Of a stretch of DNA of 64,000 nucleotides, positions 24,330-34,835 are shown one piece after another; the first letter of the stretch is position 1, and every line of letters begins with the position of its first letter. The position numbers and the translations under genes are program-made. Under the pieces are notes generated by a model. The model searched no databases, had not been told where the DNA came from, and saw only the letters and a list, made by a program, of their open reading frames with translations. Origin of the DNA: Tetradesmus obliquus (taxonomy: Eukaryota; Chlorophyta; Chlorophyceae; Sphaeropleales; Scenedesmaceae); contig CP126197.1 of the NCBI GenBank assembly GCA_030272155.1, positions 3,154,001 to 3,218,000 on the forward strand, read 5' to 3'.

Positions 24330-24792
24330 CAGCAGCAGGGCGGCGACAACTTGTTCAGCAGGATGTGCGGAGGCAGCGCCGCGTCAGCAGGACAGGTGCA
24401 GTCATGTTACATTGTACTTGGATGATCTGAGTTTTACAGGGGTAGGTGTAGCGTGTGCACAGCTGCATCATAGGCATGCTTTGCCGGCTGGCGGTGAAGC
24501 AATTGCGCACAGCAGAGCCAAATGCAAGAGCTTTGCAGGAACAGCGTTCACATACTCAGTCTTGGTGCCAGACATCTGCTATCGCTTATTTGACCTTAGC
24601 ATGCGTGACACGGGAATTGTTGTGCTGGCCCACCTCCACTAAGCTCTCATTTAGTCCCAATTCCTTGAATGCAGGCGCAGCTGCTGTAGCAGCAAAGAGT
24701 GTGCCATTCACGTCGAGCAGCACTGCTTTTGGCTTCAGCTCCGGCTTATCCAGACTTTGCTTGTAGCCAGTGAGCTTTTTGATGACGTTCAT
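22218..24792 (-). CDS. haloacid-dehalogenase-like (HAD, type II L-DEX-like) hydrolase
   Basis: Six exons (24634-24792, 24112-24242, 23746-23854, 23174-23284, 22694-22807, 22218-22409) give 271 residues. All HAD motifs are present: the nucleophile D27 in LLDVNGTLF, T138 in LTNG, K173 in SWKP and D202 in VASHPWDIAGA. The motif I shape (D-V-N-G-T-L) and VASHPWD resemble (S)-2-haloacid dehalogenase-type HADs rather than phosphatases with DxD. The helical cap lies in exons 2-3 (LWFANVLRDAFA, then PDIPEALRHL). Plant and algal relatives are uncharacterised, so the substrate is unknown. The start is the first in-frame ATG, shortly before motif I, and no targeting peptide is obvious. It diverges from the mutase gene with 442 bp between start codons. 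Introns carry broken copies of exons 3 and 4. Confidence 0.88.
23285..23700 (-). repeat. intronic copies of HAD exon 3 tail and exon 4 head
   Basis: In the intron between exons 3 and 4, the start of exon 4 (CTGCAG|GTGTCTGTGCTG...GGCTCTGC on the minus strand) recurs near 23370-23405 and, more weakly, near 23475-23500. The end of exon 3 (ATCCCTGAGGCGCTGCGGCACC...AACATCAAGGTG) recurs near 23630-23685 with substitutions. Each copy retains a splice-site-like edge but no complete exon. Confidence 0.75.
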
Positions 24793-25234
24793 GGCGCTCT
24801 AAAGCCTGGCTGTAAACTCAGCTAATGCTTGCAAAGCTGCTGCAGGCTGGATCTCTGCGCTGCTTACGTCAGCTACCGCAACGTTTACACGAATGCACTG
24901 ACGTTCACAGAGAAGTGCTTCTAAATTGGTTCGATGTTGAATCGTCGTGACTGTTCAGCCAGGTCAACTTGGTGAGTAATCAAGAATGTAGCTGTTTTGT
25001 GCACGTGGCTTGGAAGCTGCAACACCAAGCTGATTTCTGGCTTTTACTGTGCTTAGTCGGTGTAGCTAATTTGATCGTATTGAAGCGCTAGCGTAGGATG
25101 ATGTTACGTGACCGGAAGGGTTTCGAATTTCAGTGCATGTGGGCCTTGATGAAAAAGACAGCTGCCAATTGCATCAGTTAAACCGAATAAGCTTAAATGG
25201 CCGCGAGATCGGTCTCGTGTTCCATGCTGTAGCC
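24793..25234. promoter_or_regulatory. shared divergent promoter region, HAD hydrolase / mutase
   Basis: The 442 bp between the two start codons must contain the 5' leaders and promoters of both genes. It is more AT-rich than the exons. I see no TATA box or other element at a convincing position, so this is assigned from gene orientation only. Confidence 0.45.
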
Positions 25235-27468
25235 ATGCTCCTCAGCAGCAGTTCCAGCACCTGTCTGCAGCTGGCCCGCGTGCTGCCCTGCGCGCTGCAG
25301 CTGCTGCGTCACTCGTCAACGGTTGCAGAAAACGTTAAGCAGTGGCAGGCCAAGGCGACAAAGGAGCTAAAGGGAAAGGACCCTCTGCAAACCCTGGCAT
25401 ATGAAACAGCAGATGTAAGCAGCAGAACAGCTACATTGCAGCAGCTGCTCAGCAACTGCAGCTGAAACGTACTCGCTGCATCTCTGCAGGGCATACCTGT
25501 CAAGCCGGTGTACACAGCTCAGGACATGGAAGGTCTGGAGCATGTGACACAAGAGGTCGGTTGCTTGTTGCTTGGCCCGACCCATGGGCTCACATGACAG
25601 TTACGCAACCACGCCAAACACAACACAAGCAGCAGTAACCATGCTACCGCAACATGCGAACACAGCTGCAGTAACAGCAGCACCATCTGCAGTTTTCAGA
25701 GAATGCGTTGCTCCCTGCTGATGTGGCAAGCACTGCCACATCAGCGCTGCTGTTGCACACCTGCTGCAAGGATACTGCCACTCGCTGCGCCAGCAACAAG
25801 CAGCAGCTACCCCACCCACTTTGCCTCATGCTTGCTTCCTTACTGCTGAGCTGTTGCTGCATCTTGTACGTGTGCTGTTTTGGTGCTATTCGCCTGCAGC
25901 TGCCTGGCGTGTACCCGTACTCCCGGGGCCCCTATGCCACCATGTACACTGCCCGGCCCTGGACCATCAGGCAGTATGCAGGATTCTCCACAGCAGAGGA
26001 GTCCAACGCGTTCTACAAGGTACAACAAAGCAGCGCAGCAGGGACGCCTGCAGGACATGCAGGAAGAGTAGGAGCAGCAGTTTACTAGCTGCTGAAGCAA
26101 CTGCAGTGCTTCTTGTAATCTAGAACTCTAGGGTGTGCAGGCATCCCTGTGCGCTTGTACCTCCAACGCAGCGGCAGCAGCAGCAGCAGCAGCAGCAGGG
26201 GCAGTCATTGCTGGGTGGCTGTGCTGCTACTGTACAGGTGCACACTGCTTCCTACACAACGCCATGCCTCCACCGCCTGCCGCCTGCCATTCACCCCACC
26301 GCCAACCGCAGAAGAACCTGGCTGCGGGAGGCATGGGCTTGAGTGTGGCATTTGACCTGCCCACCCACAGGGGCTATGACAGTGACCACCCGCGAGTCAT
26401 GGGTGCGTGGCTTCTTGGGATTTCAATGTGTTTCCATTCAAGTTGTTAGGTGGTGGCGCAGCTGTTGGGCTGTTTGCTATGACAGCAACCACCCAGGAGT
26501 ATGGGTGCGTGGCGCAGCTGTGGGGCTGCTTGCAGGAACATGCACCTGATAAGCGCGAGTTGGTTGGCAGCTGCTCTTCCCTGCAAGCAGCTTACACACA
26601 GCACATGGTAGGAGGGGTGGAGGCGCATGAGGTATCCTCAACACCACACACGTCCCCTTCCTTTACTTATGCGGGTGTCAAGTGAACACACCACGCATAG
26701 CCCATTCATTCATTCACACACAGCATCTCCCAGCAACAACCAGGCCGCAAGAGAGCTGCAACAGCCAGGCCGCGCTCTCCCACGCTCACTCCCTTGCTGA
26801 TGCGTCCAAAGGTGTGCATGCCATGGCTCCAAGCGACGTGGGCATGGCTGGCGTGACACCAGCCACGTCCCCATCATCACCCCCTCGGCCATGTCATTGC
26901 CCATACTCCTGAAGCTGATCAGTGATGCTTGAGTATGAAATCAATGCCCATATGCTGATGGCGCCAAAACTGTGCTTGCCATAGCTTCAGGCGAGCAGTC
27001 TGCAAGCATCAGGCCCGTACTCTCACTCTCTTGATCACCCTTAACGCCACAATATGCTGATGCCGCAAAAGGTGTGCATGCCATGGCTCCAGGCGATGTG
27101 GGCATGGCTGGCGTGGCCATCGATTCAGTTGAAGACATGAAGGTGCTGTTTGATGGCATCCCGCTGGACAGGATGAGCGTGAGCATGACCATGAACGGCG
27201 CGGTGCTGCCCATCATGGCCATGTTTGTGGTGGCGGCACAGGAGCAGGGCGTGGCGGCGGAGGCACTGACAGGCACCATCCAGAACGACATCCTCAAGGT
27301 GGGGAGTTTTGAGGGAGCCTCCCTGGCTAACTGAGTTAGGCAACTTCACACTCGTTTGATCAGCTCAATGAGAGGATGACGGTGACTACGTGCTCAGAAC
27401 AGCCAGAGCTCATGGTGCGCAAGACCGTGTGAGACGCTAGCTCATGCTCGAAAGGATGCTGTGCTTTG

Positions 27469-27516
<48 letters not shown>

Positions 27517-27562
27517 AGGGTTTCATCTGTTTGGTGTGGTGTTTATGCTCGCAATGTTGATG

Positions 27563-27615
<53 letters not shown>

Positions 27616-27793
27616 GCTTGCTGCCTCAGGAGTTCATGGTGCGCAACACATACATCTACCCGCCGCGGCCCTCCATGCGCGCTGTGGGTGACGTCATGGC
27701 CTACACCGCAGCACACATGCCCAAGTTCCACCCCATCAGCATCAGCGGATACCACATGCAGGTGGGGCTGGCAGCAGCAGCAGCACCACCAGC

Positions 27794-27824
<31 letters not shown>

Positions 27825-30800
27825 TCGGCAGTGAAGCAGTACCTTAGACCTGCTGGTCAGCAGGCAGAAGAGCGGCTGTCGCAGGACATCACCTACCAGA
27901 GCAGCCAAGTGCTGCAGCATACAGTGTTAGATTACCTCACCTTGTTCAGGCTCCTTGAACCCCCAGCCTAGTGTGCGCCGAAGCATCTCCTTGCTGCAAT
28001 AATCATTGCTGCTGCTTGCCACAACACAACGCCTGCAGGAAGCTGGGGCCACGCCTGCCATCGAGCTGGCGTTTACCATTGCTGATGGCCTAGAATACAT
28101 ACGCTGCGCCAAGGTGTGCAAAGAAGGCCAGTTGAAAGTTTGGCTGTTGTTGGAACCATTCATGGCACTGCCGCAGCTACAGCATGCTTCATTGCCGCGC
28201 CAGCTGCTGGTTACTGCAGGTCTGTGTTCATGCCTGCTCTGCTGTGTCACAACCAACCTTCAAGGCTTGATGGCTGCCTACCTGCCACAATGGCCCAGCA
28301 CACATACTTTGCAGCCGCCGGCTTTGTTTACTGGCTCGCATGCCTGTTCTCAACCCTTCCTGCCTTGCATTGGCCATCACTATGACTCCCCTGCACTCAA
28401 CTGCTCAAGCTCAGCTGCACCTGCTGCTGCTCCTGCTGCTGTGTGTTGACTTTCCTGCAGGCTGCAGGCCTGGAGGTGGACCAGGTGGCGCCCCGGCTGT
28501 CATTCTTCTTTGCCGTCGGTTTGAATTTCTATGAGGAGGTCGCAAAGCTGCGTGCAGCGCGGCGGCTGTGGGCGCGCATGGTCAAGGAAAAGTTCAACCC
28601 CAAGAAGGAGTCAAGCCTGGTGCTGCGGTATGTGCTTGTTGCGGCATGCTTGCAGCATCCTTGTACATGGCTGTACAATCGTATTGCATGGCTTGCTTCA
28701 TGCGTACATTCCTGATATGTACAAGCTGACACAGCAACAGGATCATACATACCTTTCACGCAACAACATCATCCGCACACTGCTGGCCCTGTTGGTTACC
28801 AATGCTCTGCTGCACCGTTTTGACTCTTGCTTGCAGGACACACACTGCCAGACTAGCGGCTACTCACTCACAGCGCAGGAGCCGCACAATAATATCTTCT
28901 GCGCAATTGAGGCACCATTCCCTGTGCTGACCATATATCCTGTGCCAATCTTTACTCAAACATCTCTCCTGCAGGACACACTGCCAGACCAGTGGCTACT
29001 CGCTGACAGCACAGGAGCCGCACAACAACATCATAAGCACACTGCTCGCCCTCTTCATCACCTCTGCTCCGCTGCACCGCTTTGACTCACACTTGCAGGA
29101 CACACTGCCAGACCAGCGGCTACTCGCTGACAGCCCAGGAGCCGCACAACAACATCATCCGCACCACAATCGAGGCGCTGGCGGCTGCGCTGGGCGGCAC
29201 GCAGTCACTGCACACCAACAGCTTTGATGAGGCGCTGGCCCTGCCAACAGACTTCTCTGCTCGCCTGGCGCGCAACACGCAGCTCATCCTGCAGGTAGGT
29301 TGGGGCGTAATGCTGTTGATGGCTAGTAATTTGTAGCATGTTAGGGCAGCAGCGGTTGTCCCTTTTGCAAGGACAGCTGGCGTGCTTGTCTTTGTGCACT
29401 AAGGCTTTGAAAATGGTACAAGGGGAGGCTGGCACAGCAGCCATGGCTAGGCGCTGGGCTGCACACCAACAGCTTTGATGAGGCGCTGGCGCTGCCCACA
29501 GACTTTTCGGCACGCCTTGCACGCAACACACAGCTCATCCTGCAGGTAGGTATGAGGAGGTACCTATGAGGGCGTGATTTATACATGCATGCCAGCAGTG
29601 GATGTGGCTGTTGCAAGGGCAGTTGGCGCGCTGCTGCTTCGTGCACCATTAACTTGAAGGTACAAGGGGCGTGTAGAACAACATGATGGCTGGTGCTGGT
29701 CGAAATGCAGTCACCGCACTGGTGCTTCTGGGTTTGGCTTGCAGGAGGAGACAGGCATCACGCGTGTCGCTGACCCCTGGGGCGGCAGCTTCTTCATGGA
29801 AATTCCTAACGTAGTGTGCAGCTCCCTGTCACCACACCAACAAAAGTGAAACTGCTGCACCACGGCTTGCAGGAGGAGACTGGCATCACACGTGTCGCAC
29901 CCCTGGGGCGGCAGCTGCCCTGTCGCCACACACGCACACACTCATGTCGCCACACTGCTGCTTGCAGGAGGAGACAGGCATCACGCGCGTTGCTGACCCC
30001 TGGGGTGGCAGCTTCTTTAAGGAGAGCCTCACCGCATTGTGCAGCTTCCCTACCAGCACATCACAGCAGCATGCCACACCTGAATCTGCTGCACCATGCC
30101 TTGCAGGAAGAGACTGGCATCACGCGTGTTGCTGACCCCTGGGGTGGCAGCTTCTTCATGGAGAGCCTCACCGCATTGTGCAGCTGGCCTGCCACCAAAA
30201 GAAATGTGCCACAGCTGAAACTACTGCACCATGCCTTGCAGGAGGAGAGGGGCATCACGCGTGTGGCTGACTCCTGGGGCGGCAGCTGCCCTGTCGCCAC
30301 ACACGCACACACTCATGTCGCCACACTGCTGCTTGCAGGAGGAGACAGGCATCACGCGTGTTGCCGACCCCCGGGGTGGCAGCTTCTTCATGGAAAGCCT
30401 CACCGCACTGTGCAGCTGCCCTGTGACAATGCCACAGCAGCATGCCACACCTGTGTCTGCTGCATGCCTTGCAGGAGGAGACAGGCATCACGCGTGTTGC
30501 CGACCCCTGGGGTGGCAGCTTCTTCATGGAGAGCCTTACAGCCAGCCTGGAGGCTGCCGCTGAGAGCTTGTTGAACGAGGTTGAGGGGCTGGGCGGCATG
30601 ACGGAGGCGCTGCTGGCAGGTGGGGTGTTATTTTCTGTTATTTGTGGTGTAAAAACATTGAAAAAGCCAGCCTGGAGGCTGCGGCTGAGAGCCTGCTGAA
30701 TGGGGTGGAGGCGCTGGGCGGCATGACGGAGGCGCTACTGGCAGGTGGGCTGTTATTTGTGTTGTTATTTGTGGAGTAACACTTGTTGAAAAGCCAGCCT

Positions 30801-32871
30801 GGAGGCTGCGGCTGAGAGCCTGCTGAATGGGGTGGAGGCGCTGGGTGGCATGACGGAGGCGCTGCTGGCAGGTGCGGCGGTGTGTCTGTCTCCATTGATG
30901 GTGTGATACAGCATTTGATGTTTGACATCTGGTTGCGGCAGCCTTGGCGGCGAGCAGTGTGTATGACTCGCAGAGGCATGCCCGCATATGAGGCAGCCGC
31001 AGGATCCTCGCCAGGCTGCTGGCTGCAGCTGCTGCGGTCGCTGCAAAGTGCCTTATTGTTCAGCACACTATGAAGCAAGCAGTGTCGGGCAACAGCCTGT
31101 TGTTGTTGCTGAGCATGCCTTTGGCCAACAACTGTTGATGAAGCACTTTCCTACTTGCTCCCCTGTTGCCGCAGGCCTGCCCAAGCGCAAGATAGAGGAG
31201 TGTGCAGCGCGGCAGCAGGCGCGTGTGGACAGCGGCGCACAGGTCATTGTGGGAGTGAACAAGTTCATCAGCCAGGCGACAGGTGCGCAGCAAATGTCAG
31301 CCGCTGCACTGTTTGTACTGCGTGTTGTGCTGGCGACTACACAGTGTGTGCTGCGGGCAACACCTGCTTTTGTACCAATTACACAAGCCAGATGTACATT
31401 GCTGCAAACACATATCAAGGCAACTTGAGAAAGGCACCACTTGTTGTCTTGTAGGTGCAGCAAGGTGTGGCCGCTTGCTGGCTCTCTGCATATATATCTC
31501 TGTATATCGCCTTGCTGCATCAGAATGAATTGTTACATTAGGGAAACGGGGCTCGCCAACCCAAACCCGAGCCCCCCTCAACACCACCACATATATATAC
31601 AGTTGCGTCGCCTTGGCATCAGAACTGATCAGTTACATCGCTGGAAACCCACAAACGACAGCAAAACCACACCACAAACCACAACCCCAACAGCAGCCAA
31701 CGAAGAGGGGTGGGCGGGCGGGTAATTCGACTGACTGGCTGCTGCCTCAAGGGCAGCAGCCAAGAAGAGGTCGACCACGGCGACGCACAAGGGCTAAGTA
31801 TTAGTATAAGTAGTAGTAATGCAAGCACTCACTGAACCCTTCAAGAGCTGCACCCACCCTCCACCCTGGTGAGCCACGGCTCCTGCCATAAACGCCTTAA
31901 AAGGCTAATATATATGTAGGGATCTGAGCACCGCCTTCAGTTGGGGGTCAGATGATTTGGCTGTGTGAGATAGTCTTCCCAAGGGCAGAGTCCTGATGCA
32001 GCCATGCTGTCATCCGCCCTCCTTCACCTGCGCTCCTCAAGTATGTGTTGCTGGGAAAAGTAACATTTTCACCCACACCCTGCCTCCATCTCGCTGCAGA
32101 CGCAGAAGCCGTGCCTGTGCGCCAGATAGACAACAGTGCGGTGCTAACTGCGCAGCTGGCGCGCCTTGCGCAGGTCAAAGCCAGCAGGGACGGCGCAGCA
32201 GTGGCGGCGGCGCTGCAGGCCATTGAGGCAGCAGCACGCAGCAGTGAGCGGCAGCCCAATCTAATGGAGCTGGCTGTGCAGGTGGGTGTGCATCTTCAGC
32301 AGCCAATGACGCGGCAACAACCTGGCAGGGCCGATGGTGTTATTGCTATGGCTTGATAGGAAATTTGGTGATGCCTGGCGCATATGCTGCGTGAATACTG
32401 CTCTGTGTTGGTGCGCAAGGCCATGATTTTTGCTGGAGTAGGAGTGTTGGGATGGCGAATGTACTGCTGCCATCAGCTCATACATGCGAGGACAACATCA
32501 TCGTGAGCATTTGCTGTGTGGTTGAGGCACAACACCGCAGACTTTATGCGTAGCATCGGCCCATGCTAGAAATGTGCGCTGTGCCTGTGGTTGCAGGCGG
32601 CGCGTGTGCGCTGCACAGTCGGCGAGATCAGCGATGCACTGGAGCGGGCCTGGGGCAGGCACGCAGCCTCGACAGCAGTAGCGCCAGGCTGCTACGTCGC
32701 AACGCGCAACGCAGGAGCTGCAGGTGTGAGCCAGCCTGCGCACCCTGCCTGCGCGGCAGTCAGGCTTAGTAGCAGCAGAGCTGAGGCTTTGCTGCGGCTG
32801 TTGGTATGCGTCTTGCAGTGGCCAGACACAGTGCTGTGTTGGTGGGTGGGTGTGAACATGCTGTGCATGGT

Positions 32872-32920
<49 letters not shown>

Positions 32921-34835
32921 CTGCCGGGCTGGATGCTGACGTGGAGGTGGCCGAGGTGGAGTCTGCGGTGGCGCGCTTTGAGGCGATCACTGGGCGGCGG
33001 CCGCGCATCCTCATCGCCAAGATGGGCCAGGACGGCCACGACAGGTGCGCGACAAATGCAATTGTATTTGAATACTTTGCTGTTGTACAGCTCTTCAAAG
33101 ACGTCTGGCGTATGCACGCTAGCTGCGGCAGCCATGCCGTGATATCCTCATCGCCAACATAGGCCAGGACAGCCATGGCACGTGCGCCGTAGTCTTGCTC
33201 GGTGCATATCCTTGCATGCAGGGGCGCGCGCGTGCTGGCGAGCGGGCTGGCTGACCTGGGCTGTGCTTGAACAGTTTCACATCCCTTGAATTACCCTGCA
33301 TGTGTGTATAGCTGCGCGCAGGGGTGCGGGCGTGCTGGCCAGTGGCCTGGCCGACCTGAGCTGTGTCTTGTTGTCTTCCTGCCCCTTGCCACTCAACATA
33401 CTTGTATATACACCTACCTGCAGGGGTGCGCGCGTGCTTGCCAGTGGTCTGGCTGACCTGGGCTTTGAACATGCTGCCGATCACATGCCCGACAGCGCTA
33501 CCCTAACACCTCACCTGCTCTCCCACTGCGATTCTTGACAAAAACCGGCAGGGGTGCGCGCGTCCTGGCCAGTGGCCTGGCCGACCTGGGCTTTGACGTG
33601 GACATCAGCCCGCTGTTCCAGACGCCCGCTGAGGTCACGCTGCAGGCCATGGACGCAGACGTGCACATTGTGGGCATCAGCAGCCAGGCGGCAGGGCACA
33701 GGTGGGTTGCTTCATGCTCAAAAGGGGGTGTCTTCTTAGGAGCCTCTTGTTGGCTCCTGGTTGGGTTTCCTGCTCCTTGTTGAGTGGAGCATGCTGTGTT
33801 GTGCACATCGTGGGCATCAGCAGCCAGGCGTCAGGCCACAGGTGGGTTGCTTCATGCTCAAAAGGGGGTGTCTTCTTAGGAGCCTCTTGTTGGCTCCTGG
33901 TTGGGTTTCCTGCTCCTTGTTGAGTGGAGCATGCTGTGTTGTGCACATCGTGGGCATCAGCAGCCAGGCGGCAGGCCACAGGTGAGAGACACAGACAGTC
34001 AGTGCATTGAGCTGAGCGAGCTTTCAGAAGAGCTGCTGCCAACACATGTCGGACATGCTGGAAGGGCATCAGTGGTTATGCTGGTTGTGGGCAGGCAGCA
34101 CAATCGGGACGGCCCAGCCATGCTCGGTTTGAATAGCTGGTTTGAATAGCTGGTGTGTGTTTGGGATGTGCATCTGACTTGACTGTGTGCTGCTGCTGCA
34201 GGTCGCTGGTGCCGGCGCTGCTGCAGGCGCTGCGTGAGGCTGGCATGCAGCACGTGCTGGTGGTGGTGGGAGGCATCATACCGCCCCAGGTGAGCGAGGA
34301 GCTGTGTGTTTTGTTGCGTCTTGTCTGATGTTGTGGCAGCTTTGCAGCGGTAGACTCTACCGCTCATCGGATTAGCATGTTGCTTGCAGCATTACAGGGG
34401 CAGCTGTACACGGATGTGACTGCAGCTGCTGGTGCAGCAAGACAGAAGTGAGATGCAGCACAGCGGCAACATAGCACAGCGTCTGGTGTTGTCGCAAGCT
34501 AGAAGCGCGATGGTTTAACTTGAACAGGAGCGGCATGCAGCTGTTGTGTGTGACGATGTCACGCAGCTACATCTGCTACCAGCACTGGCGCAAGCATGCT
34601 ACTGCATGCTGTCCTGCCGCTGCTGCCGATGTTGCTTGCATTGCTGCTTTTGCCGTCATCCCGCCTCATTGCCCGCTTGCAGGACCATGCTGAGCTGTAC
34701 GAAATGGGTGTGGCAGCCATCTATGGCCCTGGCACACGCATCCCAGCAGCAGCGCTAGACATGATCCAGCTGCTGGTGGGGCCTGAGGCCCTGGCAGGCG
34801 ACAAAGCAGCAGCAGGAGGAGCCAGCGCAGCTTGA
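25235..34835 (+). CDS. MUT (MCM): methylmalonyl-CoA mutase, adenosylcobalamin-dependent, mitochondrial
   Basis: Seventeen phase-compatible exons give 769 residues, close to the usual ~750: 25235-25414, 25490-25555, 25900-26019, 26312-26402, 27093-27298, 27630-27761, 28039-28113, 28461-28627, 29099-29294, 30475-30619, 31175-31282, 32100-32281, 32597-32723, 32921-33044, 33552-33701, 34202-34289, 34683-34835. The enzyme converts (R)-methylmalonyl-CoA to succinyl-CoA in propionate, odd-chain lipid and branched amino-acid breakdown. The N-terminus (~30 residues, Ser/Leu/Arg) looks like a mitochondrial presequence. The TIM barrel carries [35 protein letters not shown] and [12 protein letters not shown]. 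The C-terminal B12 domain has DGHDRG (D636, H638 cobalt ligand, G641), then [10 protein letters not shown] and [10 protein letters not shown]. No key residue is missing. The ATG at 25197 is followed by an in-frame stop, so 25235 is used. Introns hold many partial copies of exon edges, listed separately. Confidence 0.96.
26455..27000 (+). repeat. fragments of mutase exon 4 end and exon 5 start in intron 4
   Basis: Near 26465-26512 the end of exon 4 with its donor recurs (GCTATGACAGCAACCACCC...ATGGGTGCGTGG). Near 26812-26862 the intron end and head of exon 5 recur (GTGTGCATGCCATGGCTCC-AGCGACGTGGGCATGGCTGG), with the acceptor AG shifted. A third, weaker fragment of the same junction lies near 26965-27005. 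All lie in intron 4, outer edge to outer edge. Confidence 0.75.
27471..27615 (+). repeat. two (CTG)n tracts in mutase intron 5
   Basis: Two (CTG)~15 tracts (about 27467-27516 and 27566-27615) occupy most of intron 5. The second ends 14 bases before the exon 6 acceptor, so it takes the place of the polypyrimidine tract. A small copy of the exon 6 head lies just upstream near 27402-27424. Confidence 0.85.
28835..29040 (+). repeat. two extra heads of mutase exon 9
   Basis: The acceptor plus first ~70 bases of exon 9 (TTGCAG|GACACACTGCCAGACC...) occur three times, starting at 28836, about 28975 and 29099. Only the last continues through the whole exon. The first copy has a 2-base insertion (GACACACACTGCC) that would shift frame. 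The second diverges after AACAACATCAT. Confidence 0.9.
29450..29550 (+). repeat. extra tail of mutase exon 9
   Basis: The last ~85 bases of exon 9 and its donor (CTGCACACCAACAGCTTTGA ... CTCATCCTGCAG|GTAGGT) recur here, 250 bp downstream of the genuine exon end at 29294. The copy is nearly identical and still in frame, but no acceptor precedes it at a proper place. Confidence 0.9.
29745..30474 (+). repeat. six tandem extra heads of mutase exon 10
   Basis: The acceptor and first ~50-75 bases of exon 10 are repeated six times before the genuine exon. Exon-like starts lie at 29745, 29873, 29968, 30107, 30242 and 30339, with the true one at 30475. Intervals are 128, 95, 139, 135, 97 and 136 bp, so two unit lengths (~96 and ~136) are interleaved. 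Every copy keeps TTGCAG and GGCATCACGCGTGT (the second with CACACGTGT). Most continue through GCAGCTTCTTCATGGA before turning into intron sequence. Confidence 0.95.
30655..30885 (+). repeat. two tandem extra tails of mutase exon 10
   Basis: The last ~90 bases of exon 10 with the donor (GCCAGCCTGGAGGCTGC ... CTACTGGCAG|GTGGGC) recur at about 30666-30755 and 30791-30875, after the genuine exon end at 30619. Both are open in the exon's frame and both end in a good GT donor. Confidence 0.95.
31480..31990. mobile_element. insertion of unlike composition in mutase intron 11, possible LINE 3' end
   Basis: This ~500-bp stretch is AC- and AT-rich, with none of the CAG/CTG texture of its surroundings. 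A plus-strand frame ends in a strongly basic tail ([13 protein letters not shown]) at 31804. It is followed by AGTATTAGTATAAGTAGTAGTAA and an AT-rich end with TTAAAAGGCTAATATATATG. A basic ORF end and a short AT-rich 3' region fit a 5'-truncated non-LTR retrotransposon. I found no reverse-transcriptase motif and no target-site duplication. Confidence 0.35.
32876..32920 (+). repeat. (CTG)~14 tract merging into the exon 14 acceptor of the mutase gene
   Basis: The triplet run ends CTGCTGCCAG, whose AG is the splice acceptor required by phase for exon 14. The run therefore serves as, or replaces, the polypyrimidine tract. Confidence 0.85.
33121..33190 (+). repeat. extra tail of mutase exon 14
   Basis: The end of exon 14 and its donor (CGCATCCTCATCGCCAAGAT...GACAGGTGCGC) recur with substitutions (ATCCTCATCGCCAACATAGG...CATGGCACGTGCGCC). 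The B12-binding DGHD codons are altered in this copy. Confidence 0.8.
33218..33480 (+). repeat. three extra heads of mutase exon 15
   Basis: The acceptor and first ~45-60 bases of exon 15 (GCAG|GGGTGCGCGCGTCCTGGCC...GACCTGGGC) occur at about 33222, 33320 and 33423 before the genuine exon at 33552. Each copy is about 100 bp from the next and carries a different intron filler. Confidence 0.92.
33785..33983 (+). repeat. two extra tails of mutase exon 15
   Basis: The last ~45 bases of exon 15 and its donor (GTGCACATTGTGGGCATCAG ... GGCCACAG|GTGGGT) recur at about 33799-33841 and 33939-33981. The ~140-bp unit between them, with CAAAAGGGGGTGTCTTCTTAG, is almost perfectly duplicated. Confidence 0.93.

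Noticed and set aside
29745-30400. Treating each extra exon 10 head as a separate alternative exon
   Set aside because: None has a donor at a position that would let it join exon 11 in frame with a complete domain; most run into stop codons or intron sequence.
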